Source of the DNA: Mycolicibacterium nivoides
Lineage (GTDB): Bacteria > Actinomycetota > Actinomycetes > Mycobacteriales > Mycobacteriaceae
Assembly: GCF_003855255.1 (NCBI RefSeq)
Contig: NZ_CP034072.1
Location: 3,510,298-3,574,297, forward strand
Direction: 5' to 3'
DNA length: 64,000 nucleotides
The position numbers and the translations under genes are program-made. This document shows positions 54,152 to 61,720 of the stretch, piece by piece; the stretch's first letter is position 1, and each line of letters starts with the position of its first letter. The notes below the pieces were generated by a model, which was not told where the DNA came from, did no database searches, and saw only the letters and a program-made list of their open reading frames with translations.

Positions 54152-54372
54152 GAGACACGTTGGCGCAGCGTCAGAAGGCCTTGGTGCGGGCACTGGTGGC
54201 CGGCGGTCCGGTGCCGCCGGGCTTCGATCCGGCGGCGGTGGCCGCAGCCGGCGAGGTGTGCCGTCACAAACGCGACGCGCACTCGGGTACCACCACTCGC
54301 CGACGCTGGTGGTGGTCGTTGTGCCGCCGAAGCACGGACCGGGCTGAGCAGCGTGACACCATGGTCAGATGA
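54148..54372 (+). CDS. Short SCO6045-like DUF692 partner protein, possibly truncated
   Basis: A 74-residue protein. The first ~35 residues ([31 protein letters not shown]) match the start of the SCO6045-like proteins usually encoded after DUF692 and TIGR04222 genes in actinobacteria. After that the sequence turns into Arg/Trp-rich [13 protein letters not shown] with no resemblance to the family, and it is much shorter than I recall for it. A frameshift or truncation is likely, or a divergent minimal partner. The stop overlaps the L,D-transpeptidase start by 4 nt. Confidence 0.55.
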   Translation: MRDTLAQRQKALVRALVAGGPVPPGFDPAAVAAAGEVCRHKRDAHSGTTTRRRWWWSLCRRSTDRAEQRDTMVR

Positions 54373-55190
54373 GTGACTGGACGAGGGGAAGACTTTTCGG
54401 CGCTGTGAAAGCGGCCGGAGCGGCTTCGATGGTGGGCTGTGCGTTGATGCTGGGTGCTGGTGCCGCGCAGGCGGATCCGGCGCCGTTCGAGCCGCCGAGG
54501 CTCGTGCCTGCCGACGGCGCGACCGTCGGGGTGGCCCAGCCGATCATCATCAACTTCCCGGGCCCCGTCGAAGATGCCGGCGCCACCGAGAACGCCATCC
54601 ATGTCTCGTCGGTGCCGGAAGTTCCCGGCAAGTTCTACTGGATCACCCCCACGCAGCTGCGCTGGCGTCCGCTGAGCTTCTGGCCGGCACACACCGCGGT
54701 CACCGTCGATGCCGCCGGCACGGTGTCCAACTTCACCACCGGGGACACCCTCGTGGCCACCGCCAACGACGCCACGCACCAACTGACGGTCACCCGTAAC
54801 GGGACCGTGGAGAAGACCCTCCCGATGTCGATGGGTATGGCGTCCGGGGGCCGCCAGACTCCGAACGGCACCTTCTACGTCCAAGAAAAGATGCCCTCGG
54901 TGGTGATGGATTCGTCGACCTATGGCGTCCCGGTCAACTCGCCGAACGGCTACAAGCTGACGGTCGATCTGGCGGTCCGGTTCGACGACAGCGGCGACTT
55001 CGTCCACAGCGCTCCGTGGTCTGTCGCCGATCAGGGCAAGCGCAACGTCAGTCACGGCTGCATCAACATCAGCCCGGCCAACGCGCGATGGTTCTTCGAC
55101 AACTTCAGCCCCGGCGATCCCATCATCGTGCAGAACTCCTCCGGCGGCACCTACTCCCGCTACGACGGTTCCAACGATTGGCAGATCTAA
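54369..55190 (+). CDS. L,D-transpeptidase (LdtMt1-like)
   Basis: A 273-residue exported YkuD-domain enzyme. A signal peptide ([21 protein letters not shown], cleavage before DPAP) is followed by one immunoglobulin-like domain ([18 protein letters not shown]) and the catalytic domain. Cys231 lies in SHGCINIS, with HSAPWSV upstream supplying the His. It makes 3-3 cross-links in peptidoglycan. The order of domains and the motifs resemble M. tuberculosis LdtMt1. The ATG overlaps the preceding short gene, which may be coincidence rather than functional coupling. Confidence 0.93.
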   Translation: MSDWTRGRLFGAVKAAGAASMVGCALMLGAGAAQADPAPFEPPRLVPADGATVGVAQPIIINFPGPVEDAGATENAIHVSSVPEVPGKFYWITPTQLRWRPLSFWPAHTAVTVDAAGTVSNFTTGDTLVATANDATHQLTVTRNGTVEKTLPMSMGMASGGRQTPNGTFYVQEKMPSVVMDSSTYGVPVNSPNGYKLTVDLAVRFDDSGDFVHSAPWSVADQGKRNVSHGCINISPANARWFFDNFSPGDPIIVQNSSGGTYSRYDGSNDWQI

Positions 55191-55245
55191 GTCTCGCGAC
55201 GGTCAGCACGCGGTAGCGGTCGGCAGACCGCGGTAAGGGGGAACC

Positions 55246-56412
55246 GTGGCGAAAGGATCACCGATCGTTCAGGCGTGGAACGACGCTTTCAAGCCTGCAT
55301 GCCGGCGCCGCGGGATGCGGTTCGTCAGCGCGACCGGGTTCCTCCTCGACGACGTCTACGTCACCGAACTCTTCTACCCGCAGGCGTTCCACCCGGACAA
55401 GGACCCGGACCGGCTGCGGATCAGCTGGACCGTCGACATCAAGCCGCTCGCCGTCGACGAGATCCTGTGGGCCGCTTTCATACCCGACGTGGTGATGGGG
55501 CAGCAGATGCAGATCAACCGCCGCATCAACGGCGCCTTCAAAGTGCAGCCGCTGCGGATCGGCAGTGGTCACCGGGACGTCCCGGTGACCAGCGAACCAG
55601 ACTGGGGTCCGATACTCGACGAGTTCGACCGGGTCCGTGCCGAGTTCATCGCCGCGCATCCGACTGCGGCCGATTACGCGGCGGCGGTGGAGCAACACCC
55701 GGACGGCATCGCCCCCAACCGGGCCTTGACCCGCACCGTCACCGCACTGATCGCCGCCGGCCGGACCCCTGACGCGGCACGGATGGCCGACACCGCGATC
55801 GCCCGCGGCGAGCGGGGTGAGATGTCCTCGACGGTCGACGTGCTCAAGTACCTGGCCGCCTACGCGAAAGGGCCTGCGGCGTATGCGGAATTCACGACGA
55901 GCCTGATCCCCACCCACGACTACACCGTGCTCTACGAGTCGCGCGCGAGCAGGCAGACAGGCCTGTGTCGGGAACATCACCCCGGCAGCATGCGCCGAAT
56001 GCTCGCCGAGATGAACGGCGCCGAACCCTGGGCCATCGTGGTCAGCGTCCGCCCGCCGGTAGGAACACCAGCCGACTTCTCGACATCGCTGTACCTACAG
56101 GCGGCCGGCACAGCCGAGGCCATGCAGATCGAGTTCTGCCGACCCGGCGGCGCCGATATCGGCGCGGTGTCGGTGCGGTCGGTCGTCGGCCATCCACACC
56201 CCGGCACAGCCGCGCTCGATGTCGACATCGTGCTGCCGCGCAGCGTCCAGACGATCAGCCGCCACGAGGTGTTCACCGCGCAGGAGGCGGCGGACATGTT
56301 CGAGCGCTTCTACCGGACCGACACGATCGGTGACGGCTACACACTGCGGCCCGTCGAGGGGTACACCGCCGACGGCGGCCACATCGACCTGCGTGGAGTG
56401 CGCAATGGTTGA
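55246..56412 (+). CDS. Unknown protein
   Basis: A 388-residue soluble protein without signal peptide. I do not recognise the family. It opens AKGSPIVQAWNDAFKPACRRRGMRF, contains a helix-rich centre (AARMADTAIARGERGEMSSTVDVLKYLAAYAKGPAAY) with TPR-like character, and a C-terminal alpha/beta part (PWAIVVSVRPPVGTP, ALDVDIVLPRSVQTISRHEVFTAQEAADMFERFY). GGGGGAA precedes the GTG start. It is the last chromosomal backbone gene before the attachment site. Confidence 0.75.
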   Translation: MAKGSPIVQAWNDAFKPACRRRGMRFVSATGFLLDDVYVTELFYPQAFHPDKDPDRLRISWTVDIKPLAVDEILWAAFIPDVVMGQQMQINRRINGAFKVQPLRIGSGHRDVPVTSEPDWGPILDEFDRVRAEFIAAHPTAADYAAAVEQHPDGIAPNRALTRTVTALIAAGRTPDAARMADTAIARGERGEMSSTVDVLKYLAAYAKGPAAYAEFTTSLIPTHDYTVLYESRASRQTGLCREHHPGSMRRMLAEMNGAEPWAIVVSVRPPVGTPADFSTSLYLQAAGTAEAMQIEFCRPGGADIGAVSVRSVVGHPHPGTAALDVDIVLPRSVQTISRHEVFTAQEAADMFERFYRTDTIGDGYTLRPVEGYTADGGHIDLRGVRNG

Positions 56413-56489
56413 GAAGACGGCCCCGAACTGTTCAACGTCGCACTTGGCCGGGCGTATCGCGAACGCGATCGTCATACCTCCGCGTAGCC

Positions 56490-56639
56490 CTAGGCATGAT
56501 TGCGGCGATGCTGCGCCGCTGCCAACCGAAGCAACTCGGAATATCCCGGTTCAAAGTTCTTCGGTGTGCCGGCATCGAATCGACCCGCGAGGTAGCCGTT
56601 CAGCTCGTTGGCGATGATCGCGATGATCGCGACGACCAA
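56490..56639 (-). CDS. Small hypothetical ORF or gene remnant
   Basis: A 49-residue frame with TTG start after an AGGACGG-like ribosome site. It begins with a hydrophobic VVAIIAIIANELNGYL and ends FEPGYSELLRLAAAQHRRNHA, which looks protein-like, but no family is recognised. It could be the 3' remnant of a larger gene. The rest of the 56413-56755 interval holds only the tRNA terminator. Confidence 0.3.
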   Translation of the reverse strand: MVVAIIAIIANELNGYLAGRFDAGTPKNFEPGYSELLRLAAAQHRRNHA

Positions 56640-56726
56640 CTACCGTCCTGAAACCACAAAAGGCTGTTCATTACTTGCCCCACTGTGACGGCGTTCCGCA
56701 GGCCCACCGCCCCTTAGAAACAGAAA

Positions 56727-56748
56727 AACCCACCGTCGCCAGTGGGTT
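56727..56748 (-). terminator. Terminator of the original tRNA-Phe
   Basis: Arms AACCCAC/GTGGGTT around an 8-nt loop, followed on the minus strand by a T5 run, 8 nt beyond the 3' end of the tRNA fragment. It indicates that the tRNA's native 3' flank survives on the left side. Confidence 0.8.
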
Positions 56749-56755
56749 CTCTCAG

Positions 56756-56797
56756 TGGCCAGGGCCGGGATCGAACCGGCGACCTTCCGCTTTTCAG
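56756..56797 (-). other. tRNA-Phe 3' fragment (attachment site)
   Basis: The minus strand reads CTGAAAAGCGGAAGGTCGCC followed by GGTTCGATCCCGGCC and CTGGCCA: anticodon loop with GAA, 3' anticodon stem, variable loop, T arm and 3' acceptor of tRNA-Phe. The 5' half (D arm, GGCCAGG acceptor strand) is absent to the right, so this is not a working gene. Breakpoint within the anticodon loop is typical of tyrosine-integrase crossover. The displaced fragment marks the distal end of an integrated element. Confidence 0.85.
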
Positions 56798-56893
56798 TAG
56801 TGCGCTTGAGCGTTGCCCCAGGTCGCAGATTCCCATCCCGGATCCATGACCTGGGGTTTCTCTGTCGCGGACGCACGCGACGCCGCCGCTTGT

Positions 56894-56921
56894 GTGTCAC
56901 CTCTGTGTCACGTCGTGTCAC
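56894..56921. repeat. Three GTGTCAC direct repeats next to the att site
   Basis: GTGTCAC starts at 56894, 56905 and 56915 (spacing 11 and 10 bp), about one helical turn apart, just inside the element. Could be integrase arm-type or excisionase sites. The last overlaps the end of the next minus-strand gene. Confidence 0.55.
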
Positions 56922-57183
56922 CTGACCCCTGATCGGGCTCCCCTCGCCGCAGCGCGTCGCGCAGCTCGCGCATCCACATCTGTGTGAACTCCACCCGCTC
57001 CCCGGCCGGCACGTCTGCGGCGACCAGCTCCGCCAAGACGGTCGCGGTGTGCAGGTCGAGTTCGTCGTCGTACTGCAGGAACTCGACGGCGGCACGCTCC
57101 GCCACCGAGAGGTCCGGTCCCGGTTCGCCGGCTGCGGCCGCGCGCATCAGGCGGGTCTCCCAGGCGCGCCGCTCCCTAGTCAT
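56908..57183 (-). CDS. Hypothetical island protein
   Basis: A 91-residue acidic helical protein, third gene of a minus-strand trio reading toward the att site. MTRERRAWETRLMRAAAAGEPGPDLSVAERAAVEFLQYDDE and later ERVEFTQMWMRELRDALRRGE; no metal motif or signal. No family recognised. Start at MTRERRAWE, overlapping the upstream gene by 8 nt; an ATG two codons earlier is equally possible. Confidence 0.6.
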   Translation of the reverse strand: MTRERRAWETRLMRAAAAGEPGPDLSVAERAAVEFLQYDDELDLHTATVLAELVAADVPAGERVEFTQMWMRELRDALRRGEPDQGSGDTT

Positions 57184-57508
57184 CGGCATCTCGCACCTCA
57201 CGTCGGAGCACCAACGCCACCGTCGGTTCGCCGACCAGTTCCGGCAGCGGACCGGGATCGGCGATCGCCCATCCCGCCGCGTCTTCACCGGCGACCGCAC
57301 GCGCCGCGTCGTCGAGGTGATCGAACCGGCCGAGATAACTGGGCCGGTTCGACAGTTCCTGTACCTCGGTCAGTGCGACCGCCCCGATCTGCGAGTAGGC
57401 AGCCTCGTACGCGTCGACCAATACCGGTATGTCTCCTGGGATCTGGTCGAGTAGCTGGCGCAGCTCCGCGACCGTCTTCGGCGGCGGGAACGCGATGTGC
57501 TCGGTCAC
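57176..57508 (-). CDS. Hypothetical island protein
   Basis: A 110-residue protein with GTG start, second of the minus-strand trio. TVAELRQLLDQIPGDIPVLVDAYEAAYSQIGAVALTEVQEL suggests a small alpha/beta fold like that of phage or plasmid accessory proteins that start with a similar LRxxLxxxPxDxPV motif. It ends in EPTVALVLRREVRDADD. Function unknown. It starts 2 nt after the stop of the zinc-ribbon gene. Confidence 0.62.
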   Translation of the reverse strand: MTEHIAFPPPKTVAELRQLLDQIPGDIPVLVDAYEAAYSQIGAVALTEVQELSNRPSYLGRFDHLDDAARAVAGEDAAGWAIADPGPLPELVGEPTVALVLRREVRDADD

Positions 57509-57510
57509 GG

Positions 57511-57906
57511 TCAAGGTCGAACCACCTTGTATCCCTGCTTCTCCGCAGCTGCGCACTCCGCGCAGAGCGTGCGGATCCCACCGAACCGAGAGATCCACAA
57601 CCGGCCAGGCTTCCCGCACAGCTCGCACACGGTGGCTGCCTTCTCCTCGGCGGCCCGGACCAGTGCGCGCATGCGCTCGTGATCGTCGTCGGTCGCGGTG
57701 TCGGAGACCTCGAAGTAGACGCGCAACTCGGACAGTTTCTGCTTCACCTGGTGCACTGTGTAGCCGGGATCAATCGCGGCGAGCTGCCGGTCGAGTTCCA
57801 CGATGATCGGGTACCAGCCCGGGCCGGTATCGATCGACTGGCCCATCTCCGGAGAGATCCGGCGCAAGATCGGCTGCAGCTCCGGGTGCTCGTCCTCCAT
57901 GTTCAT
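57511..57906 (-). CDS. Zinc-ribbon hypothetical island protein
   Basis: A 131-residue protein, first of the minus-strand trio. The N-terminal half is helical (LQPILRRISPEMGQSI, ELDRQLAAIDPGYTVHQVKQKLSELRVYFEV). The C-terminal half carries a CxxC...CxxC zinc site (CELCGKPGR and TLCAECAAAEKQ). This pattern occurs in small proteins of mobile elements; the role is unknown. Start at MNMEDEHPEL; an ATG two codons downstream is alternative. Confidence 0.65.
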   Translation of the reverse strand: MNMEDEHPELQPILRRISPEMGQSIDTGPGWYPIIVELDRQLAAIDPGYTVHQVKQKLSELRVYFEVSDTATDDDHERMRALVRAAEEKAATVCELCGKPGRLWISRFGGIRTLCAECAAAEKQGYKVVRP

Positions 57907-58101
57907 GCCTTGATGATGACCGCCTGTACTGACGCCTCGCGACCGATTTCCTCGATGCACGCCGCGGTGCATGTGCAACGGAACCAGCAACATCGACTGG
58001 GCGTGCGACGGCGTCTAGGCGCGATGCAGGATCACCGAACTGGTCTGCACCGCTTGTGATTCCAGCTCCCGTCTGTCACATCGACATGGCACGCTGCGAG
58101 C

Positions 58102-58293
58102 ATGAGCAACACCGCGACAACCTGGCCCGTGATCCGCGCCAGCGCCTCGAACATCGCAGCGACGGCCGAGTTCTTGTCCCTGCTGTTCGACGCACCGGTA
58201 GTGATCACCGCTGCGGACGAAGCCGTGGCAGCGCCGGCCGAGCGGCACCTCGTGATGATCGTGGCCGAGCCATCGGCGGGAGGTGCAGCGTGA
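58102..58293 (+). CDS. Small VOC-like half-domain protein
   Basis: A 63-residue protein (WPVIRASASNIAATAEFLSLLFDAPVVITAADEAV then RHLVMIVAEPSAG) that looks like one beta-alpha-beta half of a VOC fold. Its stop overlaps the GTG of the next, two-domain VOC-like gene by 4 nt, so both are read together and may associate. Confidence is limited by size. Confidence 0.5.
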   Translation: MSNTATTWPVIRASASNIAATAEFLSLLFDAPVVITAADEAVAAPAERHLVMIVAEPSAGGAA

Positions 58294-59045
58294 TCACGGA
58301 GATCAGGCTCCAGTCGAACAACGGCGAGCGCACCGCTGCGTTCTGGTCCGCGATCTTCGACGTGGCGGCGGAGGATCTCGGTCCCGATCGTTGGGGACTC
58401 CACAGCTGGCGCATCAGCCCGGCGGCTGCGCCCGCCGTGGTCGTGTCCACTGCGCGGGTGGTCGAGACCATCTCCCGGCACATCGACATCACCGTCGTGG
58501 TGGACGCCGGTGCATCGGATCGGCTGCGCGCGTTGGGATTCGAGGTTGCGGACGACGGAAGCCAGGCCGTCGACGTGAACGGGACCGACTCCACCGTGTT
58601 CTTGGTGACTCCCGACCCGATCAGCCCAGACTTCTACGAGGACGACCCAGATGACGGGAAAGTCCACGCCGCCGAGCTGATGCGTCGATCGCCGGATGCT
58701 GCCGCCGCCTCGCCAACGCGGTTGTCGCTCATGGTGATCTACGTGCCCGCTCCCCGCGTGGAGCTCGCGGCGAAGTTCTACGCGGCGATCCTCAACGTCG
58801 AACCGGTGCGGGAACAGCACGGTGGGCCCGAGCACTGGTCGGTGTCTCGCGGCAGCCTCACGATCGAGCTGTATCCCGTGGGCGACCGGATCCACACCAG
58901 CAGCCGCTTCGAGTTCGCCGAAGATGCCGTGGGTGCCGTCGCGAGGCTGACGGACCGGGCGTTCGCGCTCCCGGAGCGCACCCCGGATGGGCGCGGCTGG
59001 TGGTGCCGTGACCCGTGCGGGAACACCGTGATCCTGCTGCCGTAG
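58290..59045 (+). CDS. Two-domain VOC-family protein
   Basis: A 251-residue protein with two VOC-like repeats. The first opens ITEIRLQSNNGERTAAFWSAIFDVAAEDLGPDRW, the second LSLMVIYVPAPRVELAAKFYAAILNVEPVREQHGGPEHW and ends RTPDGRGWWCRDPCGNTVILLP. The fold covers antibiotic-binding proteins, dioxygenases and isomerases; no metal-ligand set is clear enough to choose. The GTG start is within the stop of the preceding small gene. Confidence 0.72.
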   Translation: MITEIRLQSNNGERTAAFWSAIFDVAAEDLGPDRWGLHSWRISPAAAPAVVVSTARVVETISRHIDITVVVDAGASDRLRALGFEVADDGSQAVDVNGTDSTVFLVTPDPISPDFYEDDPDDGKVHAAELMRRSPDAAAASPTRLSLMVIYVPAPRVELAAKFYAAILNVEPVREQHGGPEHWSVSRGSLTIELYPVGDRIHTSSRFEFAEDAVGAVARLTDRAFALPERTPDGRGWWCRDPCGNTVILLP

Positions 59046-59171
59046 CTACGCGCGCGGGGACATGAACCCGCCCGCGTCTACCGTCAGCTCGTGGCGTGGG
59101 CGGCGACGAAGGTAGTCGCTCCCCTGAAAACTCGTTCGCCCGTGTCAGTCGCCCGGCCTACGCTCCCCCAC

Positions 59172-59561
59172 ATGTCTGTGGTCGCCTCTACCGAACGTTG
59201 CGCCTGCCCCGACCCGCACCCGACCGCGGATGGCCGGTGTGTGGAACCGTCGATCCGCAGCGAAGATCCGGGCGACCCGACTCTCGCGAAGTACGCGTGG
59301 TGCGGCTGCTGCATGGCCGACTGCCCAGATGTGCACCCGGACTCCGACCGGAATCTGCGTGCGGTTCCCGGCTCGATTGCGGTGGCGCAGGAGTACTTCG
59401 ACACGTTGCCTGCCGAGAAGCAGGTGGCACTTCGGGCGCAAGAGGCCCGTGGCGAGCTTCGGATCGCGCCCCGCTCAGAGATGGCGGTTGACCCCGACCG
59501 AATCAGGATTCTGCGCAGCGCTCTCAAGCACAGCGCCGAGATCGACGCAGCGGACGACTGA
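59172..59561 (+). CDS. Cys-rich hypothetical island protein
   Basis: A 129-residue protein with seven cysteines in the first 51 residues (10, 12, 23, 44, 46, 47 and 51) and two near-repeated CxDxHPxxD blocks (CPDPHPTADG and CPDVHPDSDR). It probably binds metal, most likely zinc. The C-terminal half is helical and charged. No family recognised. Start at MSVVASTERC; a GTG 27 codons upstream is in frame but encodes no similar pattern. Confidence 0.55.
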   Translation: MSVVASTERCACPDPHPTADGRCVEPSIRSEDPGDPTLAKYAWCGCCMADCPDVHPDSDRNLRAVPGSIAVAQEYFDTLPAEKQVALRAQEARGELRIAPRSEMAVDPDRIRILRSALKHSAEIDAADD

Positions 59562-59701
59562 TCCGGTCGCTGTCACAGTCCCAGCGTCGTGACCGCGTTC
59601 CCGATGAGCGGCGCGGACTCGCGCACGTAGCGGGTGACCATGGCCGGTTGTGGCCCGTCACCATCTCTCAACAGCCTCGACTGTTTCTAGAATCGGTGGC
59701 C

Positions 59702-60325
59702 ATGACAGCGGAAGGCATCTGGGGGGACACCGCGCGCCTACTAGCGGCGTTTCCCGAGTCAATCCGCGCCGACGTGTCCGCAGCCTTGGCACTGATGCCG
59801 ACGACGTCACGCGTGATGCCCAACGGGTCGAAGCTGTCCCCGCATTCGATTGGCTCCAACCGGCGGCAATACCACCTGACGGTCGGAGGTGAGGCTGTCG
59901 ACATCCCCTACCGCATCTATCACGACAGCCCAGATCCAGACGTACCCGAGACACACCCGACGCAGCGAACGATCCTGGGTTGCCTCTACACCCGCCACTA
60001 CGACGGCTTCGTGCGCCAGCAATGGCTTCGCACCATCCTTGACGCCGAGCACCCCTGGGTAGCGCCGTTCGTGATCCAGCTCCTCGGTGAGTACGTGCCC
60101 GAAATCGTCGACGACATCGACGGAGCTCTCCGTGCGCGACATGCCGAACCCTACGAGCGCTTCATCACCGAGAACCCCCAGTTCCACACACTCGTCCGGC
60201 AACGAGCAATCAGCTACTGGAACGCATACTCCCGGTCGAGGTATCCACGTCTCTGCGACTATCCCGGGTACTCGCTGCTGACCTCACTTGCGGCCGATAG
60301 CGAGGACCACTTGTCGGCGCACTAG
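59702..60325 (+). CDS. Hypothetical island protein
   Basis: A 207-residue soluble protein. SKLSPHSIGSNRRQYHLTVGGEAVDIPYRIYHD, TQRTILGCLYTRHYDGFVRQQWLRTILDAEHPWVAPFVIQLLGEYVPEI and FHTLVRQRAISYWNAYSRSRYP suggest a mixed alpha/beta protein rich in Arg, His and Tyr. No family recognised. Start at MTAEGIWGDT. Upstream, 59573-59641 on the minus strand holds a 22-codon frame that may be debris of another gene. The 203 bp downstream hold nothing I can support. Confidence 0.65.
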   Translation: MTAEGIWGDTARLLAAFPESIRADVSAALALMPTTSRVMPNGSKLSPHSIGSNRRQYHLTVGGEAVDIPYRIYHDSPDPDVPETHPTQRTILGCLYTRHYDGFVRQQWLRTILDAEHPWVAPFVIQLLGEYVPEIVDDIDGALRARHAEPYERFITENPQFHTLVRQRAISYWNAYSRSRYPRLCDYPGYSLLTSLAADSEDHLSAH

Positions 60326-60528
60326 GTGGACCCGGCAACGAGTCGACTGTGTGACCGCGCGGGGACCCCTCTCGCTCATCGGCCATCTTCCCCAGCTCAC
60401 CGCCTCGTCATGTGCGGGAATCAAATTTCTCGGCGACGAGTTGAGCTGCGAATTCGACGCCGGCCGACACGGATCAGCCGTCGCGGCGCCGTCACCCGGC
60501 GATGGTGCACGTCGATACAGTCGTCGGC

Positions 60529-61407
60529 ATGCACCCGCCAACGGCGCTACCGGACCAGCTGGCTGACGTGGTGCGTGCGGCGTGGGGCATCGACGGCGGG
60601 CCCACGGTCTCGCTGTCCGGCGGACAGGAGGCGGCCGTTTTACGCTGCGGTCACCACGTGATCAAGGTGGGCGCCGTGTTCCGTCGCGACGACGACCTCA
60701 CCTGGTGCGGCGCCGTCGCAGCCTTCGTGGCCCAGCACGTTCCCGAAGTGCTCGCCCCGGTTCCATCAGTCGATGGGCGCACGGTGGTGCGGGTCGGTGA
60801 TCACCCCGTCACCGTCTGGCCCTACGCCGAGGGACGCCCCGGCAACGACACCGTCGCTGCGCAGCGACGCGCCGCAGCGGAGCTGCTCGCGCGAGTACAT
60901 GTCGCACTGGCCGCCGCAGAACTCCCTCCGCCCCCACCACGAGCGAATCCGGCCGCCGCGACACCCGACCTCGACGACCCCGACCTTGACGACTGGCTCG
61001 CCGACTTCGGCGCCCGCGCCACCGCGCAGCTCGTCCATGGCGACTTCTACGCCGACAACGTCCTCGTCGACTCGCACGGACGCGTCGCCGCGCTCCTGGA
61101 CTGGGACGAGACGACACAGGCGAGCGCCGAGTGGGAGCTGGCCGGAGCGGCGTGGGAGTGGGGCGGCTGCCGGGCCACCCTCGACCTGTCCACCGCCGAA
61201 CACTTCATCGAGCTGTATCTGGCGGCGGGTGGCACCGCGAACCGGCTCGACGATGTCGCCCTGCGGCAGCTGATCAGGCACCGCATCCGCGGCGAGGTCG
61301 CATACGACCGCGCCACCGCGGCGGCCTGCACCCCCGACCCCGAGGACGCCGAGTACCAGGCCCGCCAACTGCAGGCGTTCCACGAACTGCGCCCGGCAAG
61401 CCGGTAG
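60529..61407 (+). CDS. Aminoglycoside phosphotransferase (APH)-fold kinase
   Basis: A 292-residue protein-kinase-like phosphotransferase. The catalytic loop VHGDFYADNVLVD gives His170, Asp172 and Asn177, and LLDWDE carries the Mg-binding Asp. SLSGGQEAAVLRCGHHVIKVG is the N-lobe with the ATP-contacting Lys. The family includes antibiotic, choline, homoserine and fructosamine kinases; resistance is possible but not implied by sequence. Start at MHPPTALPDQL; an ATG nine codons upstream is also in frame. Confidence 0.85.
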   Translation: MHPPTALPDQLADVVRAAWGIDGGPTVSLSGGQEAAVLRCGHHVIKVGAVFRRDDDLTWCGAVAAFVAQHVPEVLAPVPSVDGRTVVRVGDHPVTVWPYAEGRPGNDTVAAQRRAAAELLARVHVALAAAELPPPPPRANPAAATPDLDDPDLDDWLADFGARATAQLVHGDFYADNVLVDSHGRVAALLDWDETTQASAEWELAGAAWEWGGCRATLDLSTAEHFIELYLAAGGTANRLDDVALRQLIRHRIRGEVAYDRATAAACTPDPEDAEYQARQLQAFHELRPASR

Positions 61408-61532
61408 CCGCGGCACTCGCACCGAACCCCACCGGCAACACGGCTGTGCTGCTGCCGGAGTCGACGCCGAGCTGAGATCAGCTACCCGCGCCCCACACCG
61501 TCGTCAGTCCGCCGCGGGTACACGATCGCGCC

Positions 61533-61655
61533 ATGAACCAGACCGAGTGCCCCGCGGGAAGGGGCGGCCGCATGACGACCGGCCCGGTGTACGACAACGA
61601 GGACATCCGTGACAACGGCGAGCAGTGGAACGACGAGGAGCACGACCGGGACTGA
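61533..61655 (+). CDS. Small acidic protein
   Basis: A 40-residue frame (MNQTECPAGRGG, then VYDNEDIRDNGEQWNDEEHD) with many Asp, Glu and Asn residues and a single Cys. Highly acidic short proteins in mobile elements can be DNA mimics or antidotes, but nothing here proves it. Supported mainly by the strong terminator that follows 21 nt downstream. Confidence 0.45.
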   Translation: MNQTECPAGRGGRMTTGPVYDNEDIRDNGEQWNDEEHDRD

Positions 61656-61676
61656 GCACCGACCTCCGACACAGAG

Positions 61677-61707
61677 ACACCCCGCAGCCGATTGGGCTGC
61701 GGGGTGT
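61677..61707. terminator. Terminator between convergent genes
   Basis: A perfect 13-bp stem (ACACCCCGCAGCC/GGCTGCGGGGTGT) with a 5-nt loop, followed by a T-rich stretch. It serves the small acidic gene on the plus strand and the large minus-strand gene that ends 14 nt to the right. Confidence 0.88.
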
Positions 61708-61720
61708 TCTGTTCCTGGTC

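Noticed and set aside
56756..56797. A functional tRNA-Phe gene
   Set aside because: The D arm and 5' acceptor strand are missing; the sequence on the right does not pair with CCTGGCC.
59573..59641. A 22-codon minus-strand frame ending in a plausible protein C-terminus
   Set aside because: Too short, with a stop 27 codons upstream of its end in the extended frame; could be debris, not supportable as a gene.
60529..61407. A specific antibiotic-resistance gene
   Set aside because: The APH fold is clear, but it also covers many metabolic kinases and nothing shows drug specificity.
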